This document shows, one piece after another, positions 49,693 through 58,840 of a stretch of DNA of 64,000 nucleotides (within the stretch, counting starts at the first letter, position 1; each line of letters begins with the position of its first letter). Where the stretch lies: assembly GCF_000418365.1 (NCBI RefSeq), contig NC_021663.1, positions 1,364,001 to 1,428,000 of the forward strand, given 5' to 3'. A model generated the notes under the pieces. That model was given only the letters and a program-made list of their open reading frames with translations, was not told the DNA's origin and did not search any database. Position numbers and translations under genes: made by a program. This DNA is from Corynebacterium terpenotabidum Y-11 (GTDB taxonomy: Bacteria > Actinomycetota > Actinomycetes > Mycobacteriales > Mycobacteriaceae).

Positions 49693-50649
49693 ATGACGTT
49701 CAACAGCAACCTCAAGGGCACCGGCGGTCGCGCGTCCTCCGGCGGCAGCTCAGGAGGATCAGGCGGCTTCAGTTTCGGCGGAGGTAGCGGGAGTGGGAAT
49801 CGCGGCAGCAGTGGAATCCTCGCCGTGGTCATGGGCATCGTCGGCTCGAAGTTCGGTATCCCCGGCGTCATCGTCATCGCGGTGATCGGATTCTTCGTCA
49901 GCGGCGGCACCAGCCTGTTCAGCAGTGGATCCTCGGACACCCTCTCCAGCAGCAGCTCCGTCACCTCGGACAGTTCCCTGGAGCACTGCAAGACCTGGGA
50001 GGACGCCAACACCTACGACGACTGCCGTATCGAAGGCACCGCCATTTCCCTCGACGCCGTCTGGTCGGAGATCCTTCCCGCCGAGACCGGCATTGCCTAC
50101 ACCGAACCGGCCGTGCAGATCGGCGACGGCACCGTCTCCACCGGCTGCGGCACGGCCTCCACCGCCCAGACCGGCCCGTTCTACTGCCCCGGCGACAAGA
50201 CGGTGTACATCGGGGACGACTTCTTCGCCCAGCTCACGCAGTTGGGTGGCTCCGACGGCCCCTTCGCCCAGATGTACGTCGTCGCCCACGAGTTCGGCCA
50301 CCACATCCAGAATCTCCAGGGCACCATCGGCCTGTCGGACTATGACGACCCCGGTGAGGATTCCAACGCCGTGAAGATGGAACTCCAGGCGGACTGCTAT
50401 GCCGGGGTGTGGGCCAATCACGCCGATTCCGGTGACAACGCCATGCTCGACCCCCTCACCGACGACCAGATCGCCCAGGCCATCCAGTCTGCCCAGGCGA
50501 TCGGCGACGACGCCATCCAGCGGTCCTCCGGAGCCCGGGTCAACCCGGACGCCTGGACACACGGTTCCTCCGAGCAGCGCCAGCAGTGGTTCACCACCGG
50601 GTACACCAGCGGCACCGTCAATGCCTGCTACCAGGAGTTCCAGCGGTAG
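49693..50649 (+). CDS. ypfJ: YpfJ/KPN_02809-type neutral zinc metallopeptidase
   Basis: 318 residues. A Gly/Ser-rich cytosolic start of about 40 residues, one membrane helix (about 42-70, ILAVVMGIVGSKFGIPGVIV), a Ser-rich stalk and an external peptidase domain. The zinc site HEFGHH is at 199-204 and the third ligand lies in MELQADCYAGVW. Substrate unknown. As I recall this gene sits next to aspS in C. glutamicum; here thrC, capA-like and other genes lie between. Confidence 0.9.
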   Translation: MTFNSNLKGTGGRASSGGSSGGSGGFSFGGGSGSGNRGSSGILAVVMGIVGSKFGIPGVIVIAVIGFFVSGGTSLFSSGSSDTLSSSSSVTSDSSLEHCKTWEDANTYDDCRIEGTAISLDAVWSEILPAETGIAYTEPAVQIGDGTVSTGCGTASTAQTGPFYCPGDKTVYIGDDFFAQLTQLGGSDGPFAQMYVVAHEFGHHIQNLQGTIGLSDYDDPGEDSNAVKMELQADCYAGVWANHADSGDNAMLDPLTDDQIAQAIQSAQAIGDDAIQRSSGARVNPDAWTHGSSEQRQQWFTTGYTSGTVNACYQEFQR

Positions 50650-50661
50650 ACCCCGGCAGAG

Positions 50662-52218
50662 CTAGCCGCGGATCAGGTCCGCGGCACGCTCCCCAATGAG
50701 GTAGCAGGTGATGTTCGGGTTCACCGCCGTCAGCTGCGGCATGACCGAGGCGTCCACCACCCGCAGACCATCCACACCCTTGACCCGCAGCTGCGGGTCC
50801 AGCGGGGACATGGCATCGTCCAGCGCACCCATCCGTACCGTCCCCGCCGGGTGGTAGACGGTATTGTGCGTCTTCGAGACATAGGACGCGATCTCCTCGT
50901 CCGACTGCACCGCCTCACCCGGGAACAGCTCACGACCGGTGAATTCCGCCATCGCCGGTTGGGCGACGATCCGCCGGGCCAGTTTGATGCCCTCCACCGC
51001 GATGTGCATGTCATAGCCCTCCTCGTCGGTGAAGTACCGGGGGTCGACCTTCGGCTTGTCCCGGAAATCACTGGACCGCAGGCGCACCGTCCCGCGTCCC
51101 TTCGAGTGGGTGATATTCGGCGTGAGGCAGAACGCCTCGTCCGCGGTCGGATACCCCTGGCGTCGGGTGTGCATGTCGAAGGGCATCGAGCCGTAGTGCA
51201 TCATCAGGTCCGGCAGGCCCAGCCCATTCGCACCTCCGTCGTCGACCATCTCGAAGATGCCGATCTCCCACCACTGCGTCGCCGAGCGTGTCATCGGTAC
51301 CGTCGACTCCCAGGAGATCACCGCCTCCGGATGGTCCTGCAGGTTCGACCCCACACCCGGTGCGTCCACCAGCACGTCGATGCCGTACTCCGCGAGGTGT
51401 TCTGCCGGGCCGATCCCGGAGAGCATCAGCAGCTTCGGTGAATCGATGGCGCCGGCGGAGACAATGACCTCCTTGTCCGCGCGCACCGTCGCGAGGCGTC
51501 CGAAGATGTCGGCGAGGTACTCCACGCCCACCGCGCGGGTGCCCTCGAAAATGATCCTCGAGACCTGACGGTCGGTGAGGATGTCGAGGTTCTCCCGGTC
51601 CAGGACCGGATGCAGGTAGGACACCGACGAGGACCCCCGGACGCCGTCCTCGCTCGCGCTGATCTGGAACCAGTCCGCCCCGTGGGCGACGGTCTCCCCC
51701 TCGTTGAACGGTGTGGTCGGCAGACCCTCCTGCGCACAGGCCTCGAGTACCGCCACACCCACCGGGTCGGTCGGCGGCACCGACCGCATGGGCACCGGAC
51801 CACCGTGGCCATGGTGCTCACCCGGCCGGTCGTTGTCCTCCAGCCGGAGCAGCAGCGGCAGGACCGTGGCGGAATCCCAGCCGTCCGCACCGAGCGTGAC
51901 CCAGTAATCCAGGTCCTGGGCCGGGGTGTGGAAGGCGATGCAGGAGTTGTGGGAGGAACATCCACCGAGGACCTTGGCCCGGGCGTGCCGCATGAAGGAG
52001 TTGCCGTTCTCCTGCGGTTCGATCGGGTAGTCCCAATCATAACCGGATTCCAGCAGCGCCGGCCACTGGTCCAGGGTGAGGATCTCGGGCTTGTCGACAT
52101 CGGTGGGTCCGGCCTCGATGAGCGCCACGGTGACCGCCGGGTCCTCACTGAGTCGGGCGGCGACGACCGCTCCGGAGGAACCGGCACCGACGATGATGTA
52201 GTCGTAGCTGTTTCGCAT
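50662..52218 (-). CDS. Choline oxidase-like GMC flavoenzyme (betA position)
   Basis: 518 residues. N-terminal FAD motif DYIIVGAGSSGAVVAARLSEDP. From memory it follows Arthrobacter globiformis choline oxidase (CodA) closely: YDWDYPIEPQENGNSFMRHA, and GGCSSHNSC with His90 at the site where CodA attaches FAD covalently, plus Ser92. Equivalents of the CodA active-site residues are visible: HPE at 296-298, H371 in TPNITHS, H456 in VYHPAGT, N500 in VNPNIT. So it may be an O2-using oxidase that takes choline through betaine aldehyde to glycine betaine, rather than a membrane-linked BetA dehydrogenase. It is last in the betT-betB operon, 9 nt after betB. Alternative: choline dehydrogenase. Confidence 0.87.
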   Translation of the reverse strand: MRNSYDYIIVGAGSSGAVVAARLSEDPAVTVALIEAGPTDVDKPEILTLDQWPALLESGYDWDYPIEPQENGNSFMRHARAKVLGGCSSHNSCIAFHTPAQDLDYWVTLGADGWDSATVLPLLLRLEDNDRPGEHHGHGGPVPMRSVPPTDPVGVAVLEACAQEGLPTTPFNEGETVAHGADWFQISASEDGVRGSSSVSYLHPVLDRENLDILTDRQVSRIIFEGTRAVGVEYLADIFGRLATVRADKEVIVSAGAIDSPKLLMLSGIGPAEHLAEYGIDVLVDAPGVGSNLQDHPEAVISWESTVPMTRSATQWWEIGIFEMVDDGGANGLGLPDLMMHYGSMPFDMHTRRQGYPTADEAFCLTPNITHSKGRGTVRLRSSDFRDKPKVDPRYFTDEEGYDMHIAVEGIKLARRIVAQPAMAEFTGRELFPGEAVQSDEEIASYVSKTHNTVYHPAGTVRMGALDDAMSPLDPQLRVKGVDGLRVVDASVMPQLTAVNPNITCYLIGERAADLIRG

Positions 52219-52227
52219 GTGATGTCC

Positions 52228-53706
52228 CTACTTCTGTGGGAACCAGCCGGTGACGGCTGGTTCAGTGTTCTCATAGATGTGCTTGGCCTCCCGGTACTCC
52301 TCCAGCCCGGTCAGCCCCAGTTCACGCCCGTTGCCGGACGCCTTGAACCCGCCCCACTCGGCCTGCGGCACATAGGGGTGGTAGTCGTTGATCCAGATCG
52401 TGCCGTGCCGCAGGGCCCGCGACACCCGGTGCGCGGTGCCCCGGTCCGAGGTCCACACCGCGCCAGCCAACCCGTACTCAGTGTGGTTGGCTGTCGCGAT
52501 GGCCTCCGCCTCGGTGGTGAAGGTCTCCACCGTGATCACCGGGCCGAAACCCTCCTCGACGACGGCCGGGTTGTCGATGGCACAGTGGTCCAGCACCGTC
52601 GGCCGGTAGAAACAGCCCTTCTCCAGTTCCGGTCCGCCCCAGGTTCCGCCGCATCGCAGCGTCGCCCCGGCGGCCACTCCCCGGTTGACGTAGTCGGTGA
52701 CCTTGTCCCGGTGTTCGGTGGAGATCAGCGGGCCGGCCTCCGCCTCCGGGTCGAACGGTCCCCCCAGGACGATTCCCTCGGCACGGCGGACCAGTTCGTC
52801 GACGAAGGCCTCCTTGATGGACTCCTCCACGATCAGCCGGGTCCCGGCCGAGCACACCAGCCCGGAATCGAGGAAGCCTGCGTTGAGTGCGTTGTCCACG
52901 GCGGCCTCGAGGTTGGCGTCCGCGAAGATGATGTTCGGGTTTTTGCCGCCGAGTTCGAGGGCGACCTTCTTCACCGAGTGCGACGCAGCTTCGGCGATCC
53001 GGCGGCCGGTGACCAGGCCACCGGTGAAGGAGACCAGGTCCACGTCCGGATGGGCGGACAGCGGTGCACCCGCCACGGCTCCTGCTCCCAGCACCAGGTT
53101 CGCCACCCCGTCCGGGATGTCGAGTCGATCAAGGACGTCCATCAGCAGAATCGCGGTGTGCGGCGTCAGTTCCGCCGGTTTGAGGACGAAGGTGCAGCCC
53201 GCAGCGAGCGCCGGGGCGATCTTCCAGCTGGCCTGCAGCAGCGGGAAGTTCCACGGGGTGATCATCCCGCACACCCCCACCGGCTCGTAGACCACCTGGG
53301 AGACCACGGTCGGGTCGCCGGCGTCCACCAGGCGTCCGGGATGCTGGTCGGCGATCTTGCCGAAGTACCGGAAACACCTGACGATGTCGTCGATGTCCCC
53401 CTCCGCCTCCACGAGCCGCTTGCCCGTGTCCAGTGCCTCGGCACGGGCGAACTCCGCCTTCCGGGACGTCAACGCGTCCGCCACCGCCAACAGCAGGTCC
53501 CCGCGTGCCGCGGCGGGACGCGCCGACCACTCCCCGGCGTCGAAGGCCCGCCGGGCCGCGGCAATGGCCGTCTCCGTGTCGGAGGAGGTGGCCTCCGAGA
53601 CCACGCCGACGATCGTGCCGTCGGCCGGGCAGGTCACGGTTCGCGTTCCTCCGTCGGAGGACGCCACCCAGGCTCCGTCAATGTAGAGGGTTGCCGTGTC
53701 ACTCAT
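52228..53706 (-). CDS. betB: Betaine aldehyde dehydrogenase
   Basis: NAD(P)-dependent oxidation of betaine aldehyde to glycine betaine. 492 residues of the ALDH superfamily: MITPWNFPLLQASWKIAPAL, FVLKPAELTP, SFTGGLVTGRRI, the general-base glutamate in VALELGGKNPNIIF, the nucleophile cysteine in DSGLVCSAGTRL and EEGFGPVI near the end. Specific substrate assigned from operon context with betT and the choline-oxidising enzyme. Start overlaps the betT stop by 4 nt. Confidence 0.93.
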   Translation of the reverse strand: MSDTATLYIDGAWVASSDGGTRTVTCPADGTIVGVVSEATSSDTETAIAAARRAFDAGEWSARPAAARGDLLLAVADALTSRKAEFARAEALDTGKRLVEAEGDIDDIVRCFRYFGKIADQHPGRLVDAGDPTVVSQVVYEPVGVCGMITPWNFPLLQASWKIAPALAAGCTFVLKPAELTPHTAILLMDVLDRLDIPDGVANLVLGAGAVAGAPLSAHPDVDLVSFTGGLVTGRRIAEAASHSVKKVALELGGKNPNIIFADANLEAAVDNALNAGFLDSGLVCSAGTRLIVEESIKEAFVDELVRRAEGIVLGGPFDPEAEAGPLISTEHRDKVTDYVNRGVAAGATLRCGGTWGGPELEKGCFYRPTVLDHCAIDNPAVVEEGFGPVITVETFTTEAEAIATANHTEYGLAGAVWTSDRGTAHRVSRALRHGTIWINDYHPYVPQAEWGGFKASGNGRELGLTGLEEYREAKHIYENTEPAVTGWFPQK

Positions 53707-55844
53707 GCGTTAAGGTCTCCTTCAACTCTGTCTGTGTCAGTCTTGTCTGTACTGATGTCGGTGTCCTCGGTCCAGAACGCCGGAACCGTGGACTCTGCCC
53801 CGGTCGGGGACGGCCGGTCTCCGGAGAGATTCATGTAGGTGATGTGCTCGTCATAGGCATCGAGCACATCGGCAATGACCTGGTCCCTGGTGTAGCCGAG
53901 GATATCGTGGCCCCGGGAGCCGGTGGCCGAGAAGATCTCCAGGGAGTAATAGACGTCGTCCTCGACATTGAGGTTGGACGCGAAGTTCGGCACCTGGGCC
54001 GCCACCGGGTAGGCCTCGTACTTGAAGTCGGTGTGCCCGGGGAAGGCCACCACCAGGTCGACGTAACTGATCGGATAGTCGGGGTGCTCGCCCCGGGTGC
54101 AGGTAACGTCGAGCCCCAGGCTCCGCAACTCCTCGGCGACCTCCTCGATCGCCGGGGCGGCAGTCTCCTCCACGAACTTCTCGGCCTGTTGCGCGGTGGG
54201 AAAGCTGAGACTGCGGTGCAGACGACGCCGCCACACCAGGCGGGCCGGGCCGGACACCTGTGCCCGGTCCATCAGCGCCCGGATCCGGGAGGACTCCCGT
54301 GAATCGAGCGAATACTGCTCGGCCTGCAGCACCCGCCACACGCTGAGCATGATGAGGTACATCACCACGGCGAAGGGCAGACCGATGAGCACCGTCGCCG
54401 ACTGCAGGGTGTAGACCCCACCGATGAGCAGCATCACCAGGGTCAGGGCTCCGGTGATCACCGCCCAGACGATCCGCAGCCACGGCGGACCATCGGTGTC
54501 GTCCACCGTCGACTTCGAGGTCATCGTCGCCATCACCAGGGAGCCGGAATCGGCGGAGGTGACGTAGAACAGCAGTCCGGTGACCACGGCCACGGCCACC
54601 GCGAAAGTCGCCCCCGGGTACTGCTGCAGCAGGATGAAGAAGCCGGATTCCGGGGTGTTCACCGCCGCGTCGAGGAATTCCTCGTTGCCGTCACGGAAGA
54701 AGCCGAGTGCGGCGTTGCCGAAAATCGAGATCCAGATCGCCACGAAGGTGAAGGGGATGACCAGGACGCCAAAAACGAACTGGCGGACGGTGCGTCCCCG
54801 CGAGATCCGGGCGAGGAACAGACCGACGAACGGTGCCCAGGCGATCCACCAGGCCCAGAAGAACAGCGTCCAGTCCGCCAGCCAGTCTTGGGAGGGGTAA
54901 TCCTCCGACCCCTCGGTGTAGGAGAAGGTGTTCAGCATCATTCCCGGGAACCGGGAGACGAAGTCACCGAGGTTCTGCACCAGGGCGTTGAGCAGTTCTG
55001 CGGTCCGACCCATGACCACAATCCACACCATGAGGACCACCGCCAGCCAGACGTTCAGCTCCGACAGCCGGCGGATGCCCTTGTCCACACCGGACACGGT
55101 CGACAGGATCGTGATGAACACGGACAGGGCGATGAGTCCGATCTGCACCCCGGTGCTCGTCGGCAGCCCGAAGAGCTCGGAGAGTCCGTAGTTGATGAAC
55201 ACCACGCCGATACCGAGGGAGACCGAGATGCCGAAGGCCGTGCCGATGGACGCGGCGATCTCCACGGAGTGCCCGACCACCCCGTGGACCCGGCGACCGA
55301 AGATCGGGGCGAGGGCGGACCGGATCGACAGCGGCATGTGGTAGCGGTAGGCGAACAGACCGAAGGCCAGCCCCATCAGGGCGTACATCGCCCAGCCGGG
55401 GATGCCGTAGTGGAACATGGTCCACAGTGGCGCCATCCGGGCCGCCTCGTCGGACAGCTCCTCCCCCTCCGGCGGGGTGAGGAAGTTCGTCGCCGGCCCG
55501 GAGATGCCGAAGAACATCAGGTCCACACCGATGCCGGCGGCGAAAAGCATCGCCCCCCAGGTGAACAGGCCGAACCTCGGCTGGGAATGGTCCGGCCCGA
55601 TCTTGGTGTTACCGGTGCGGCGGAGGGCGACGAGAAGGACGAAAACCACCACCACCCCTGCGGTGAGGACGTAGAACCAGCCGAGATTGGTGGCGATCCA
55701 GTCCTTGACGTTGTTGATCACCGTGTCGGCGGAATCCGGGGCGAGCCAGGCCCACAGGACGAATGCCACGATCAGCCCCGCGGCTGTACCGAAGACCGGC
55801 CAGTTCACGGGTGAATCTGCTGGTTTTTCCGTTGTCTCCGTCAT
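53703..55844 (-). CDS. betT: BCCT-family choline/betaine transporter
   Basis: Secondary transporter for quaternary amines. 713 residues: twelve predicted membrane helices in the first 520 with the BCCT signature FFWAWWIAWAPFVGLFLARISRGRTVRQF-type region (about 325-353), then a C-terminal cytosolic domain of about 190 residues like that of osmoregulated BetT. The long tail fits osmotic activation, as described for BetT-type carriers. First gene of betT-betB-oxidase; a TACCGT -10 box at leaderless spacing and a palindrome lie upstream. Choline is the most likely substrate given the two oxidising enzymes. Confidence 0.92.
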   Translation of the reverse strand: MTETTEKPADSPVNWPVFGTAAGLIVAFVLWAWLAPDSADTVINNVKDWIATNLGWFYVLTAGVVVVFVLLVALRRTGNTKIGPDHSQPRFGLFTWGAMLFAAGIGVDLMFFGISGPATNFLTPPEGEELSDEAARMAPLWTMFHYGIPGWAMYALMGLAFGLFAYRYHMPLSIRSALAPIFGRRVHGVVGHSVEIAASIGTAFGISVSLGIGVVFINYGLSELFGLPTSTGVQIGLIALSVFITILSTVSGVDKGIRRLSELNVWLAVVLMVWIVVMGRTAELLNALVQNLGDFVSRFPGMMLNTFSYTEGSEDYPSQDWLADWTLFFWAWWIAWAPFVGLFLARISRGRTVRQFVFGVLVIPFTFVAIWISIFGNAALGFFRDGNEEFLDAAVNTPESGFFILLQQYPGATFAVAVAVVTGLLFYVTSADSGSLVMATMTSKSTVDDTDGPPWLRIVWAVITGALTLVMLLIGGVYTLQSATVLIGLPFAVVMYLIMLSVWRVLQAEQYSLDSRESSRIRALMDRAQVSGPARLVWRRRLHRSLSFPTAQQAEKFVEETAAPAIEEVAEELRSLGLDVTCTRGEHPDYPISYVDLVVAFPGHTDFKYEAYPVAAQVPNFASNLNVEDDVYYSLEIFSATGSRGHDILGYTRDQVIADVLDAYDEHITYMNLSGDRPSPTGAESTVPAFWTEDTDISTDKTDTDRVEGDLNA

Positions 55845-55851
55845 TCAACAG

Positions 55852-55857
55852 ACGGTA
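55852..55857 (-). promoter_or_regulatory. -10 box of the bet operon (leaderless)
   Basis: TACCGT on the minus strand, 7 nt before ATG 55844. No ribosome binding site. Confidence 0.5.
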
Positions 55858-55873
55858 ACCTACCCCCGGTCAT

Positions 55874-55899
55874 CCCGCAGGGTGAGATATCTCAGCGGG
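55874..55899 (-). promoter_or_regulatory. Palindrome upstream of betT (operator or hisS terminator)
   Basis: Inner perfect 12-bp palindrome TGAGATATCTCA (55883-55894), flanked by CCCGC / GCGGG arms. It covers about -30 to -55 relative to the predicted betT transcript start, where a repressor would overlap the -35 region. It also spans the hisS stop codon and could act as a T-less hairpin terminator. No regulator gene is adjacent. Confidence 0.45.
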
Positions 55900-57178
55900 T
55901 CAGCGCCTGCTGTACCGTTGCCACGACCTCGGCCACCGGGATCTCCCGTTGCTCCCGGGACCCCAGATCGCGCAGCACCACGGTACCGTCGGCGAGTTCC
56001 TGCTCCCCGAGGACGAGGGCAAAACGGGCACCGGCCCGGTCAGCACCCTTCATCGCACCCTTGAGGCCGCGGTCCCCGTAGGACATGTCGGCGCTGAGTC
56101 CGGCGCGCCGCAGCTGGTCGATGACCACCGCCATCGTCCGCTTCGCGGCAGTACCCATCGGCACGCCGTAGACATCCACCCGGCGTCCGGACGTCGGGGA
56201 CACCCCTTCGGCGGCCAGCGCCAGCACCGTGCGGTCCACGCCGAGACCAAAACCGATCCCGGAGAGGTCCTGCCCACCGAGCTGGGCCATCAGCCCGTCG
56301 TAGCGTCCACCGCCACCGATGCCGGACTGGGCGCCCAGGCCATCGTGGACGAACTCGAAGCAGGTCTTGGTGTAGTAGTCCAGGCCCCGGACCAGCCGGG
56401 GGTTGAGCACGTACTCCACGCCCATGTCGTCGAGCAGGCCGGTGACGGTCTCGAAGTGCTCCCGGGCGGCCGGCGACAGGTGGTCCGGCATCAGCGGAGC
56501 GTCCGCCAGCATCTCCTGCACTTCGGGGCGCTTGTCATCGAGAACGCGCAGCGGGTTGATCTCCGCCCGCTTCCGGGTCTCCTCGTCCAGTGGCAGGGCG
56601 AACAGGAAATCCTGCAGTGTCTGCCGGTAGGCCGGGCGGCAGCTGTCGTCACCGAGACTGGTGAGCTCGAGTCGGTACCCGGTGAGCCCCACCGCCCGGT
56701 AACACCGGTCGGCCAGTCCGACGACCTCGGCGTCCAGCGCCGGATCGTCGACGCCGATCGCTTCCACACCGACCTGCTGCAGCTGCCGGTAGCGGCCGGC
56801 CTGGGGACGCTCATAGCGAAAGAACGGCCCGGAGTAGGTCAGCTTGACCGGCAGCTGACCGCGGTCCAGATTGTGCTCGATGACGGCACGCATCACCCCG
56901 GCAGTCCCTTCCGGACGCAGCGTGACTGAACGCCCGCCACGGTCGGAGAAGGTGTACATCTCCTTGGAGACGACATCGGTGGACTCGCCGACACCGCGGG
57001 CGAACAGGGCGGTCTCCTCGAAGACCGGAAGCTCGATGTGACCGTAGCCGGAGTTGTGGATCACCGTCTCGAAGGTGCTGCGCACCGCATGGAAGTCGGC
57101 GGATGCCGGCGGCACGTAGTCGGGCACGCCCTTGGGGGCGGCAAACGGCTGGATCTTCGCACTCTTCGCGTCACTCAC
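55892..57178 (-). CDS. hisS: Histidyl-tRNA synthetase
   Basis: Class II synthetase, 428 residues. PKGVPDY N-terminus, motif 2 region [17 protein letters not shown] and [24 protein letters not shown], the HisA loop [25 protein letters not shown] and motif 3 [15 protein letters not shown], then the anticodon domain. GTG 57178 gives the expected N-terminus. A TATAGT box inside the 3' end of the upstream MBL gene suggests its own promoter. Confidence 0.97.
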   Translation of the reverse strand: MSDAKSAKIQPFAAPKGVPDYVPPASADFHAVRSTFETVIHNSGYGHIELPVFEETALFARGVGESTDVVSKEMYTFSDRGGRSVTLRPEGTAGVMRAVIEHNLDRGQLPVKLTYSGPFFRYERPQAGRYRQLQQVGVEAIGVDDPALDAEVVGLADRCYRAVGLTGYRLELTSLGDDSCRPAYRQTLQDFLFALPLDEETRKRAEINPLRVLDDKRPEVQEMLADAPLMPDHLSPAAREHFETVTGLLDDMGVEYVLNPRLVRGLDYYTKTCFEFVHDGLGAQSGIGGGGRYDGLMAQLGGQDLSGIGFGLGVDRTVLALAAEGVSPTSGRRVDVYGVPMGTAAKRTMAVVIDQLRRAGLSADMSYGDRGLKGAMKGADRAGARFALVLGEQELADGTVVLRDLGSREQREIPVAEVVATVQQALTR

Positions 57179-57182
57179 GGCG

Positions 57183-57848
57183 TCACACTATACCTTGGAG
57201 GAAACCGTTGGTTCTCCGCTCCTCCCCGATCGTGGTGGCCGGGCCGTGACCGGGGTAGACCACGTCACTGTCGGCGAACTCCTCCGGTATGCGGCGCAGG
57301 CTCGCCATCATCGCGTGCGGATCGGACAGCGGCAGGTCGGTGCGTCCCACGCCCCCACGGAACAGCACATCACCGCCGAGAACGGTGCCCTCGGCACCGC
57401 GGAACATCACCGACCCCGGCGAGTGGCCCGGCATGTGGACCGCGGTGAATTCCACTCCGGCGATGGTGAGCACGTCCCCCTCCTCCACTGGCTGCGGTAC
57501 GGCCGGGACCTCCATCTCCGCCGTGCGGTGCAGTTCGCCGAGCGGCCCCATGGCGTCGAGCGCTCCGCGGGTGAGCCACGGCAGGTCACCGTGATGCATG
57601 TACACGGGGACGCCGTACTCCTGCTGCAGCTCCGGCAGGTCCCGGATGTGGTCGATGTGGCCGTGGGTGAGCACGATCTGTTCCACGGTGAGCCCCTGGT
57701 CTGCGACGGTCTGCCGGACCAGCGCGGCCGCCCCCATCCCGGGGTCGACGACAGTGGCACGGGCGCCGTCATGGATGACCAGGCAGTTCGTCTCCAGGGG
57801 GCCGGTGGGCAGCACGATGGTCTTCGGGGTGGACGGCACGGTGTTCAT
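57183..57848 (-). CDS. Metallo-beta-lactamase-fold hydrolase (glyoxalase II-like)
   Basis: 221 residues. The dinuclear metal motif [11 protein letters not shown] is intact, followed by [26 protein letters not shown] and the terminal [20 protein letters not shown], typical of the GloB/YcbL group that sits next to hisS in actinobacteria. It is likely a thioester hydrolase; substrate unknown. ATG 57848 has a TACCCT box 8 nt upstream; a GTG-initiated form nine codons longer is less likely. Confidence 0.88.
   Translation of the reverse strand: MNTVPSTPKTIVLPTGPLETNCLVIHDGARATVVDPGMGAAALVRQTVADQGLTVEQIVLTHGHIDHIRDLPELQQEYGVPVYMHHGDLPWLTRGALDAMGPLGELHRTAEMEVPAVPQPVEEGDVLTIAGVEFTAVHMPGHSPGSVMFRGAEGTVLGGDVLFRGGVGRTDLPLSDPHAMMASLRRIPEEFADSDVVYPGHGPATTIGEERRTNGFLQGIV
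57187..57192 (-). promoter_or_regulatory. -10 box of hisS
   Basis: TATAGT on the minus strand, 8 nt before GTG 57178, lying in the last codons of the MBL hydrolase gene. Confidence 0.45.
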
Positions 57849-57856
57849 GAGGCCCG

Positions 57857-57862
57857 AGGGTA
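57857..57862 (-). promoter_or_regulatory. -10 box of the MBL hydrolase gene (near-leaderless)
   Basis: TACCCT on the minus strand, 8 nt before ATG 57848. It is divergent from the cyclophilin gene. Confidence 0.4.
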
Positions 57863-57941
57863 CCGTCACCGTCACAGCAGGGTGTGGAACAATGGGCGGT
57901 TGTCCCTGAATTATGACCCCGTGAAAGTGAGGCCCGGAGCG

Positions 57942-58802
57942 TTGTCCGACAACTCCGCCCGCCGCGATGCGGCACTGAAGAACCTCGACAAGGAGCTGAA
58001 GTCCCGGTCACGCCGGGAGAAGATGCGCCCGCTCGGGGTCGTCCTGGCCACCGTGGTGGTCCTCGTCGTCATCGTCGGCAGTATCTGGTTCGCCGTCACC
58101 CGTGACGACAGCTCTGACACCGTCGCCGAGGAGACCACCTCCGACGTTGCGACGCCCACCGCCGTCGCCATGGTCGACGCACCCCTGGAGGCGTACCCCG
58201 ATACGGTGACCTGTGAGTATCCGGAATCCGGGGAGGCCTCGAAGGAGGTCACGACGCCCGACACGGAGAACATTCCCACCTCCGGCACCGTGAACGTCAC
58301 CCTGTCCACCAACATGGGCGACATCCCGCTGGTCCTTGACCGGTCGAAGTCCCCCTGCACGGTCAACGCCATCGAGCACTTCGTCTCCTCCGGTTACTAC
58401 GACGACACGGTCTGCCACCGTGTGGTCGTCGCCGAGACGATGAAGATCCTGCAGTGCGGTGATCCGACCGGTACCGGCACCGGCGGTCCGGGCTTCACCT
58501 TCGCCGACGAGTACCCGTCCAACGCCTACGACGAGGCGGATGCAGAGAACCCGGTCATCTACCCGCGCGGTACCCTCGCCATGGCCAACGGCGGTGCGGA
58601 CACCAACGGTTCGCAGATGTTCCTGGTGGACGACGACACAACACTCGCGCCCTCTTACAACGTCTTCGGCACGGTTACCGAGGACGGCCTCGTGGTCCTC
58701 GACAGCATCATCGCCGAGAATGCGGACGCCAACCAGGACAACGGCGGTGACGGCGCCCCGGTCACCGAGGTGCGTATCACCTCCGCCACGGTCGACGCCT
58801 AA
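57942..58802 (+). CDS. ppiA: Membrane-anchored cyclophilin-type peptidyl-prolyl isomerase
   Basis: 286 residues from TTG 57942. Basic cytosolic N-terminus (SRSRREKMR), one membrane helix (about 31-53), a Thr/Glu-rich stalk and an extracytoplasmic cyclophilin domain from about 115: VTLSTNMGDIPLVL, YYDDTVCHRVV, PRGTLAMANGGADTNGSQMFLV and NVFGTVTEDGLVVLD. Probably folds secreted proteins. Start uncertain: TTG 57942 has GAGG about 9 nt upstream and gives an N-terminus like relatives; GTG 57921 and 57927 are in frame. Ends at a bidirectional terminator facing rel. Confidence 0.88.
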   Translation: MSDNSARRDAALKNLDKELKSRSRREKMRPLGVVLATVVVLVVIVGSIWFAVTRDDSSDTVAEETTSDVATPTAVAMVDAPLEAYPDTVTCEYPESGEASKEVTTPDTENIPTSGTVNVTLSTNMGDIPLVLDRSKSPCTVNAIEHFVSSGYYDDTVCHRVVVAETMKILQCGDPTGTGTGGPGFTFADEYPSNAYDEADAENPVIYPRGTLAMANGGADTNGSQMFLVDDDTTLAPSYNVFGTVTEDGLVVLDSIIAENADANQDNGGDGAPVTEVRITSATVDA

Positions 58803-58806
58803 CTCC

Positions 58807-58840
58807 CCGGGGGTCTGGCCCACGTGGGCCTAGCCCCCGG
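58807..58840. terminator. Bidirectional terminator between ppiA and rel
   Basis: 34-bp near-perfect palindrome: outer arms CCGGGGG / CCCCCGG and an inner perfect GGCCCACGTGGGCC (58817-58830). It lies 5 bases after the ppiA stop and includes the rel stop codon, serving both convergent genes. No T run on either side. Confidence 0.6.
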
